DNA of 64,000 nt, from contig NZ_JAGIQA010000028.1 in NCBI RefSeq assembly GCF_017814975.1, positions 44,082 to 108,081 on the forward strand, in the 5' to 3' direction. Under the pieces are notes generated by a model. It made no database searches and was not told the DNA's origin. It saw only the letters and a program-made list of their open reading frames with translations. The position numbers and the translations under genes are program-made. The stretch is from Cupriavidus consociatus. GTDB taxonomy: Bacteria > Pseudomonadota > Gammaproteobacteria > Burkholderiales > Burkholderiaceae. Below are positions 53,612 to 61,043 of this stretch, piece by piece (the first letter of the stretch is position 1; every line of letters starts with the position of its first letter).

Positions 53612-55349
53612 ATGAGGACGACAACGATGATGCGGTCTTTCAAATATACCCTGACATTAGCACTCGCGGCGGCCAGCGCCGCCGGCGCGTCTATTTGCAC
53701 TGCCGCAGAAAATGCGGCCACGGTCGCTGAGGCGATCTATGTCAACGGCAAGGTTCTGACGGTGGACGCCGGCAACCGCGTCGCGGAGGCGGTTGCCATA
53801 CGCGACGGACGCATCCAGGCGGTAGGGCGCAGGGCCGACATCGAGGCACTGGTCGGGCCTAGCACCCGGGTGGTCGACCTTAAAGGGAAAACCATGATTC
53901 CCGGCTTCGTCGATGCGCATAGCCATTTCCTGGCGACCGGTGCCGGGGAGGCGTTCTCCATCGATTTGAGCAGTGCTCCCGTGGGCGCCATCAAGAGCAT
54001 CGACGAGATCGTCGCGCGCCTGAAACGCAAGGCCGAAAAGCACGCCCAAGGGAGAATGGGTGCTTGGCTACGGCTATGACGACACGCTGGTCATGGAGAC
54101 GCGGCACCCGACCCGAGCCGACCTGGACCGCGTGTCCACCGATCATCCGATCTTCATTCGGCACGTATCGGGTCACTTCGGCGTTGCCAACAGCAAGGCT
54201 CTGGAACTCGCGCAGCTCACCAGAAACAGCCCGAATCCACAGGGCGGAGAGTTCCGGCGCGACACTGCCACCGGAGAGCGCAATGGCGTACTGGAAGAGA
54301 CGCCCGCACTGGCACCAGTGACAGCCCGGATACCGCCCCTGAGCCGCGAGAAGAATCTTGAGGCGATCCGCAAGGCCACCGAAATTTACACGGCCAAGGG
54401 CGTGACGACGGCGCAAGATGGCGCCCTCGGAAACCCCAAGCTGCTGGGCATGCTGCAGGAAGCCGCGGCGCAGGGACAACTGCAGATCCGTCTGGTGCTC
54501 TGGCCCACCGCTCCCGTGGCGAAGACGCTGATCGACGGCAAGGCGGAGTTTCACTCGCCGAATCCGGAATTGATTAGCATCGGCGCAACCAAGATCTTCA
54601 GTGACGGCTCAATCCAAGGCTACACCGGCTATCTGAGCGAGCCCTATCACGTCCATGCCCCCGGCAAGGACGATAACTACCGCGGCTACCCCACCCTGCC
54701 GCGCGAGCAGCTTGCCGCGCTGGTTCTCGAACAACATAAGGCCGGCCGGCAGATTGCCATCCACGGCAATGGCGATGCCGCCATCGACGACATCATGTTT
54801 GCCTTCAGCGAAGCACAGAAGGCCTTCCCCCGTCCCGATGCGCGCCACATCATCGTGCACGCGCAGACAGCACGCGACGACCAGCTCGACCGGATGAAGA
54901 CGCTCGGCGTTATCCCCTCCTTCTTTGTCCTGCATACCTACTACTGGGGCGACCGGCACCGCGATGTTTTTCTCGGATCCCAGCGTACCATGCGCATCAG
55001 CCCAACTGAATCCGCGCTCAAGCGCGGGCTGCGGTTCACCATCCACACGGACACGCCCGTGGTGCCGATGGACCCGCTGCGCCTGATGTGGTCTGCCGTC
55101 AACCGGGTATCGAGCAGCGGCAAGGTGATCGGAGCCGCGGAGCGCATCAGTCCCACCCAGGCGCTGCGCGCGGTCACCATTGACTCCGCATGGCAGGCCT
55201 TTGAGGAGAACAGCCGTGGCTCGATCGAGCCGGGCAAGCTCGCGGACTTCGCCATCCTCTCGGCCAGCCCGCTGGACGACCCAGCTCGGATCAAGGATAT
55301 CCAGGTGCTTGAGACCATCGTGGGAGGCAAGACCCTTTACGCACGGTAA
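53612..55349 (+). pseudogene. Exported amidohydrolase (YtcJ-like), frameshifted
   Basis: The combined reading encodes an amidohydrolase-3 family metal-dependent hydrolase with a signal peptide (TLALAAASAAGASICTAAE). The metal motif PGFVDAHSHF is present, and the long C-terminal part (from YGYDDTLVMETRHP to the end) is in another frame. The break is at the ggg run 54050-54052: the first frame ends at 54079 with a nonsense tail, and the second frame resumes family sequence at about 54058. One extra G explains the break. Either the gene is inactive or the base is a homopolymer sequencing error. If intact, it would hydrolyse an amide or similar C-N bond in the periplasm. Confidence 0.8.
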
Positions 55350-55546
55350 CGGGCCCAACCCCCACCTGAGCAACCTGAGCATTGCCTAGCCCGATGAGAC
55401 GATGACCCCTAACGGGGCGACCCCCAACGAGAAGGCGGGATCTATGTCAACGCCGCGCCTCGGGAGGTGCCCGGTTGGGCCTCCCTCTCTATGAATCCTA
55501 CAAAAACCCACCGACCGAAAAGCCTGACACACTGATTGAGGAGGTT

Positions 55547-56517
55547 GTGACGCGATTTGTCTTGCCCAAGAAGCTTGTATTTGCGACCGCGTGCTCGTTG
55601 ATGGTACAACGAGCTTTGCCCAAACAGGAGTTATTCTGTATGGGGTTGTTGACGCCGGCATTGAATTTGCCAATCATCAGCCGGGGCATGGAAATTCCGT
55701 GGTCCGATTGACGTCTGGCAACATTGCTGGCTCCCGATGGGGCCTGCGTGGCACCGAGGATCTGGGGCAAGGCCTCCGTGGTGCTTTCGTATTGGAAAGC
55801 GGCTTTGATGTAGACACGGGAAAATCCGGACAAGGGGGTCGGCTCTTCGGAAGACAAGCTTACGTAGGGGTCCAGGGCTCGTGGGGCGGCCTGCTGCTTG
55901 GTCGGCAGCAATCCGCGATGTTTGACTTTATCGGAAACTTCGAGCCGATGGCACTCGCGACCAAATATTCGGTTTTCACGCAGGACCCTATCTACGTCCA
56001 GCGAGCTGACAATACGGTGAAGTATGTCGGAGTGTTTGGCGACTTGGCGGCATCCGCGTTTTACAGCTTTGGGGCGGATAGCAACGTTGCCAATGGCAGT
56101 GAAGTCCCCGGCAATCCGAAGCTTGGCCGGGAGTTTGGTGGCTATGTGATATATACGACTGGGCCCTTCGCCGTCGCCGCAGCATACGACCAACTCAATA
56201 CCGGCACCACGACCGTCACCCCGGACGCTATGACTCGACGTGCCTCCGCCGCGGCAACATACGCTACCGGTCCAGTGAAGGTCTTCGCCGGATACCGGTG
56301 GGCACGTGCTTACGATGGTGGTGTGGTTCCGGGCGCAATTCCGGGTGCGGCAAACCAGGGATCTAATCTGTATTGGCTGGGTACGAGCTGGCGGGTAACA
56401 CCAGCGCTCGGCCTCTCAGCGGCCGCCTATTATCAGGACTTTAAGAACACCGGCAGGACGCGTGGCTGTTCACTGCAAATGTTGCAGATCGTTAATTCTG
56501 CGAATGGTGCGCACTAA
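55547..56517 (+). pseudogene. Gram-negative porin, frameshifted in signal peptide and 3'-broken
   Basis: The frame from about 55604 encodes a 16-stranded-type OmpC-like porin (TGVILYGVVDAGIEF, SRWGLRGTEDLGQGLRGAFVLESGF, GRQAYVGVQGSWGGLLLGRQQ). The signal peptide, PKKLVFATACSLM, is in another frame and joins at a gg pair near 55603 where one more G would restore MGTTSFAQTG. The start would be GTG 55547 or TTG 55562, after gaggagg. At the 3' end the homology changes frame again near 56460 (expected DAWLFTAN) and stops, so the last strands are missing. The gene is probably dead; sequencing error could explain the 5' shift but not the lost tail. Confidence 0.7.
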
Positions 56518-56702
56518 TACTGCGACTGTGGCGTGCCAAGGAGGCTTCGGAACGGCTCGCGATCTTGCGCGTACTGTTTCCCTACCCATCGCATCACCGC
56601 ATTGAGATTTTTGAGCTGGTGCGTGAAGTGTCCTTTCCCTCGTCTTTCCCGCCCCACTACCACCATACTTCTTATTGAAGAACGTGGGCGAGCCCGCCAG
56701 CT

Positions 56703-58520
56703 CGTCCCTGCCGCACGAACTCACGCGCCTGCGATGGCGGCCGGACTCGCAATTCCAGCAATACAAGCAGGCCTGTCATTCAGTTCGGCTTCAACACCCG
56801 CAGCCGCAGAAGCTCAATATTCGCGCGGCCATACATTTGGCGCTTGAGAAGCTTGAGCCGGTTGACATGACCCTCGGTCTGGCCATTGCTCCATGGCAAC
56901 TTGAATGCCGCCCGCACCGCCGGGAGGTCGGCGCGCAGGCTCTGCGCGAATCGACGCATTTCCGCAGCGTCGCAGCACGACAGACGTCCCAACCTCCACG
57001 CGAATTCGCCATCGTCACACAAATTGCGGAAGATCCGGTGTATGAGTCCAAGAAACTCTCGCGCGAGGCTGCGGACCTCGCCCACCACGGGTTCGATCTT
57101 GCACAGCGCCTGCACGAAGCGCTCGTGGTCCGCGCTCTTTGGCTCCTCGACGGCGAGGTTCTTCCATCCGACAAGCCATCCGAACACGCGCCGGGCCGAC
57201 GGAATCGGCATCGTACGCGCGGGTACTTGGACAAGCGGTGCCTTGCCCTGCGGAAAGAGAAGCCGGGTCACGCAACTCTGCACGGAAGCACGACTGCCCT
57301 TATAGCCTCGCTGCTTGAGTTCTAGCCAGATTAGCTCAGGAAAGCGACAGCCCTGAGCGACTCGTTCCTCGATATAGTCGCGATAGCGATCCAAAGGCGT
57401 CGGACCCCGCGCCTTCGGCGCGCGCTCCGGGAATGCCCCCGCGTGGACGAACTTCAGCACGGTTGCACTGCTCATTGAGAATTCGCGCGCGATTCCTCTT
57501 ATCGTGCAACCTTGGGCACGTAGCGCCATCACCCGCTCGTACAGCGCCAGCCTCGTGGCGCGTCTCTGATCGCTCAGCCGCTGCCATGACCGGAGCGAGT
57601 TGAAGCGGCTTAGCCCGCCGCCCCGCCGGCCCAGGGTCACCCTACCGACCTCGACTTTCTGCGCGGCTTGGCGCAGTTGTGGCCCGAGTCGGTAAAGCAG
57701 CCTCTCGACGTTGTCGCGCAAGTTGCTCAGCAGATGCCAGCGATCCGAGACTTGCTTGGCTGCCGGCAGCGCGATGTCGACCGCCTCGGAGTAGGCCCCG
57801 GCCCGGTCCCTGGCGACGATCTCGATTGATCGGTGCGCACGCATCCACGCGGTCACCGCAATGGCGTCCCTACCGGCGAACACTTCGATCGGCTCACGTC
57901 GCTCCAGATCGACGATGATTGTTCCGTACTGGTGACCGCGCGCGATCGCCCAGTCATCGATGCCGACGACCCGCGGTCGTGGTTTGCGCTTGCAGCCCGG
58001 AGCTCTTCGCAACTCCCGCAGCACGGTGTCGGCACTCGTGCGCAAGCCCAATAAGTCAGCAAGCCGGGCCGCCGCCTCACCACCGAGGGCGTGGCCCAGC
58101 GCGTGTAGCGCCCGAGCTTGCGATCGCGTACGACGTTGATACCGACCGGCCAAGGCGTGGATGTTCTCGGCAAACGTACGACGGGGACAATTGGCGTTCG
58201 TACATTTGAAGCGACGCACCTCAATAGCGAGAACGACCCGCTGCTCGAGCACCGGACGTTCTTCCAGTCTACGCACATAGCGGCCGTGGAGTCGGTGACT
58301 CCAACGATGGCAGGCAGGACAAGGTGCCGCGCGAACCGTACTGCAAGCTTCGACAGTAATGGTCTCCCCGCACGCGTCGCTGGAGACGAAGCGCTTGCCC
58401 ACACGGGCGAGAATACGATCGATGCCACCGAGAACTTGCCTCATGGTAACGATCACCGTACGGCCAAACCGGCCGGAAATCAAGCCTCGATTCGGCCGTC
58501 ACACAAAGTGCGGGAGACCC
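56703..58520. mobile_element. ISL3-family insertion sequence
   Basis: The element is defined by an ISL3 transposase and a right terminal repeat at 58497-58520 (reading inward GGGTCTCCCGCACTTTGTGTGA). The left end is proposed at 56703 from an imperfect match (gtccctgccgcacgaactcacg) and is uncertain. I found no clear target duplication. The element lies immediately after the broken 3' end of the porin gene, which it or an associated deletion may have damaged. Confidence 0.6.
56780..58444 (-). CDS. ISL3-family transposase
   Basis: A 554-residue DDE transposase of the ISL3 family. An N-terminal zinc-finger region (CPACHRWSHRLHGRYVRRLEE, CTNANCPRRTFAE) is followed by the catalytic core beginning VGIDDWAIARGHQYGTIIVDLE and the segment DRAGAYSEAV...VSDRWHLLSNL. 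Later comes an HTH-like insert, and the family tail LLKRQMYGRANIELLRLRVL. ATG 58444 is preferred to the upstream in-frame ATG by homology length. The protein appears full length and potentially active. Confidence 0.9.
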   Translation of the reverse strand: MRQVLGGIDRILARVGKRFVSSDACGETITVEACSTVRAAPCPACHRWSHRLHGRYVRRLEERPVLEQRVVLAIEVRRFKCTNANCPRRTFAENIHALAGRYQRRTRSQARALHALGHALGGEAAARLADLLGLRTSADTVLRELRRAPGCKRKPRPRVVGIDDWAIARGHQYGTIIVDLERREPIEVFAGRDAIAVTAWMRAHRSIEIVARDRAGAYSEAVDIALPAAKQVSDRWHLLSNLRDNVERLLYRLGPQLRQAAQKVEVGRVTLGRRGGGLSRFNSLRSWQRLSDQRRATRLALYERVMALRAQGCTIRGIAREFSMSSATVLKFVHAGAFPERAPKARGPTPLDRYRDYIEERVAQGCRFPELIWLELKQRGYKGSRASVQSCVTRLLFPQGKAPLVQVPARTMPIPSARRVFGWLVGWKNLAVEEPKSADHERFVQALCKIEPVVGEVRSLAREFLGLIHRIFRNLCDDGEFAWRLGRLSCCDAAEMRRFAQSLRADLPAVRAAFKLPWSNGQTEGHVNRLKLLKRQMYGRANIELLRLRVLKPN

Positions 58521-58747
58521 GTAATCGCGGTACGTTTACGTAGTAATGTTAGTACGCGCCCTGAGGAGCGCCGATTTCTTCTCTTACGACTAAACATTTT
58601 TACTGCAGCAGTTCTGGCAGCAACGCGACAACTTGCCTTTCGGCCCTCATCGCCACAACGAGTTGGCGGCTATGCCGTTCGACCCGCCCTACCCTTTCCG
58701 CCAGCTTCGTTAGGATCTCTCGCGAATGCTCATGCTGTTCGACAACG

Positions 58748-59245
58748 TCAAAGGCCGCTGAGCCAACGCACCACCCCAGTCAGTGGATGCAGTGGCTTGC
58801 ACCACAGAGCGTAGGGATGCCGACAGCCGTTCCAGTGCATCGCGGCGAGCAGCCACGCCGCCGCGTTGACCTGAGTGGCTGCCACCTTGATGGCGGGCTT
58901 GTTCGGATCGAAACATCGAACGGCGAGACGAAGCAGCCGCTGTTGGCGACGCGGCACGTTTTCCCACGCCCTGCGCAGCAATAATCTTGTCAAATGCTCG
59001 CTGTCGTGCAGCAACGAACTCGAGTCGCCGCCGGCCATCGCCTCGTATGTCCAGTCGCTCGATGCGTAGGTCCGATAGCGCCCGCTGTTGGTCGTAAACG
59101 CTCGGCTGCCCAGGATCTGGCGCCATTGACGGATGAGCTTATCGCGCTTATTCGTTGGCGGTGGAACTGTCTCGCGTTCGCGCGGCATCGGCACGTATGC
59201 GGGGTTGGTCTCAGACTGCTCCAACACAAGGATCGGCAAGACCAT
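58748..59245 (-). CDS. Hypothetical protein next to transposon end
   Basis: An open frame of 165 codons with plausible composition and an arginine/tryptophan-rich C-terminal half (LTRLLLRRAWENVPRRQQRL, AAWLLAAMHWNGCRHPYALW). I recognise no family. Its ATG lies 9 bp outside the left inverted end of the Tn7-like element, so it could be an outside gene whose promoter was cut off or a transposon passenger. The 264 bp between it and the ISL3 transposase show nothing beyond the IS end. Confidence 0.35.
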   Translation of the reverse strand: MVLPILVLEQSETNPAYVPMPRERETVPPPTNKRDKLIRQWRQILGSRAFTTNSGRYRTYASSDWTYEAMAGGDSSSLLHDSEHLTRLLLRRAWENVPRRQQRLLRLAVRCFDPNKPAIKVAATQVNAAAWLLAAMHWNGCRHPYALWCKPLHPLTGVVRWLSGL

Positions 59246-59253
59246 GGTCTATA

Positions 59254-59382
59254 CCCGTAGGCGAAAATAATAGTGTCACTACTTCGCGTATAAATGCGTC
59301 ACTTCGCCCTTCTCCGCCTCCTCACGCCCGAGAAAAATTCGAGGAATCAAGGAATTAGCGCCCGCGAAAATAAAACTGTCAC
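59254..59382 (-). repeat. Left-end TnsB-type binding sites
   Basis: Three related units are seen at 59254-59279, 59285-59302 and 59359-59382, all in the same orientation and sharing GCGAAAATAA-N(3)-TGTCAC or close variants. They fill the space between the left tip and the tniQ stop codon, as expected for the multi-site ends of Tn7-like elements. Confidence 0.65.
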
Positions 59383-59416
59383 CCGGGTGGCCTTCCGGGC
59401 TGTCGAGCCACTGCGA

Positions 59417-60085
59417 TCACCCCTCCCAGGAACTCTGAGAATTTCGCCGAACTAGCGCCTTGCGGTACCTTGGCCGCATAGGCCGCGCGTCTGTTGGCCG
59501 CCACCCCGCGCCACCATAGCTTTGCCGGCATTGCGCGCAGCGATAAGGTGCTTCCAGGAGTTGAACGTTGACACGATATGGTGCCTCGTATCCGCAATGT
59601 CGGCATGTCGATTCCAGCGGACAACGGTGCGCAGGACATCGATCAACGCTTTCGATCTGATGCACAACACTGTGATAACCGTGCGCGATACAGGTGCGAC
59701 AGTAGTGAAGCATTTGACTGTAGCGCCGCCGTCCACCAGGCGCCAGCAGCGCAGCCCGCAAGATGCGCTTCGGCAAGCCTAGGCTACCGTGCAATCGGTC
59801 GAGGTCCACCACGCCGCGCTCCGGTACAATGCCCTCATACGGATCGATGTCGGGCCCCATCAATCGCGCCACAACGATCCCCGAAAGCCCATTCGCCTTC
59901 TCAAGCATCCACAAGATCGAGATGAGCGACTCGCACGGCTCGACCCACCTTTTGTTAAATAGGTAGCCAAGTGCCGGTGTTAGCTTAGCCTCGTCAAGCG
60001 TAAGGATTGGAAATGCCGACGCGGGCGGTGGCGCCTCGCTAGGCGGAGACGAGGACGCGTCCGGTTGCATGGCGTGATTGGACAT
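59417..60085 (-). CDS. tniQ: TniQ-family target-selection protein (short)
   Basis: A 222-residue TniQ/TnsD-family protein. The N-terminal TniQ part contains LGYLFNKRWVEPCESLISILWMLEKANGLSG. A zinc-binding region follows with CRTC, DRCPAHRCPL, CRHCG and CAQC pairs. TniQ proteins recognise the target site and recruit TnsC. It is shorter than classical TnsD (about 500 residues) and closer to minimal TniQ proteins. ATG 60085 overlaps the end of tnsC by about 46 nt. It is the last gene before the left end, so the operon fills the element. Confidence 0.82.
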   Translation of the reverse strand: MSNHAMQPDASSSPPSEAPPPASAFPILTLDEAKLTPALGYLFNKRWVEPCESLISILWMLEKANGLSGIVVARLMGPDIDPYEGIVPERGVVDLDRLHGSLGLPKRILRAALLAPGGRRRYSQMLHYCRTCIAHGYHSVVHQIESVDRCPAHRCPLESTCRHCGYEAPYRVNVQLLEAPYRCAQCRQSYGGAGWRPTDARPMRPRYRKALVRRNSQSSWEG

Positions 60086-61016
60086 ACCCACAATGGCGAA
60101 CCGCATGCGCCCACAACGCCGGATCCGGACAATATCCCGGCACGTCCCTAACCTCACTGTCTTTCAGGAGGATCTCGACCGCCCGGACAAAGGAATCCAT
60201 GGGTATTTCGAGTTTTCCCGGTAGATTCGCCTTGTGATGGGCGGCCTCGAACGCCTGCCATAGTGAATCGGCATCGCTAGCAAGTCGATAGCCGGCATCA
60301 AAGGACTGGGGTACGAAGAAGCGCGTAAAGCTCCATTGACTGCCCTCAGGGTAGGCTGTCTGGTCATATCCATTCAGACAGGTCGCCACGTCCGAAGCGT
60401 TGCGGATGCCGTAAAACGATAGCTCTTCGACCATCAGTCTCGCGACGATCTGGATCTTCCCTGCCACCTGCAAGGCAGTCTTTTGCGCGAGGAGTTCCTG
60501 CTGACCGACGAGAAAGGTAAACAGCTTGATTTGCTGGCGATCGAGCGCGTCATGGACATCGCGCAGCCATTCGTACTCGTTCTCGTTGTACCGCTAAGCC
60601 TCATCACAGAACAGGAGCACAGTCCCACTACCTGACCGCGCTGCTGCCTCTCGAATCCGCAGGGATAGGCGTAGGCGCTTGGCTGGATTGGAACCGGCAT
60701 TCGGTTCAGGGTCACCTACGGCTTCCAGCAGGTTTGCAAAGAACGGGCCTTCGGCGTGTCGCGGCTTGTGTTCGCACTGAGCGTGGTAGCTCGTCATCTT
60801 TGGATGGTTGCGTGCCAGCAGCAAGCGCACGTACTCGATGGCTCGTGTCTTCCCGATGCGCGAGGGACCGTAGATCAGCGCTCCCATGATCCGGTAGCGA
60901 AGACATCGACTGATCAGCTCGTACAATTCTTCGATCGCCGGCGTGGCGATACGATAGTTACCCGTGACCAGAGGGTGCAGCGACGGATCGATCGGACGGG
61001 GTACCTGAATCGACAT
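60039..61016 (-). pseudogene. tnsC: TnsC AAA+ ATPase interrupted by amber codon
   Basis: The frame encodes a TnsC/TniB-like AAA+ ATPase that links target-selection protein to transposase. Walker A is GPSRIGKT (50-57) and Walker B is VLLFCDEA ending at codon 140. Codon 141 is TAG (60594-60596). The same frame continues at once with RYNENEYEWLRDVHDALDRQ and stays open to 60039, matching the sensor region of the family. Relatives have DEAQ here, so CAG to TAG is the likely change. The start ATG 61016 has gaggtg upstream and lies 28 bp after the tnsAB stop. Without readthrough no functional ATPase is made. Confidence 0.82.
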
Positions 61017-61043
61017 GACTCACCTCGCGATGTGAACGAGAGA

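Noticed and set aside
55380..55420. CCCC-TAA-CGGGG hairpin as terminator after the amidohydrolase gene
   Set aside because: The stem is very short and no T tract follows; not enough to annotate.
58359..58814. Plus-strand frame spanning the ISL3 right end
   Set aside because: It runs through the IS terminus and opposite the transposase start, with no family motif.
58710..59126. Alternative minus-strand frame overlapping the hypothetical gene at 58748-59245
   Set aside because: Low-complexity arginine/serine-rich translation typical of a shadow frame; the other frame has better composition.
60594..60596. TAG as pyrrolysine or programmed recoding
   Set aside because: No recoding element or partner genes are seen, and the expected residue at the homologous position is glutamine. 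Mutation or sequencing error is simpler.
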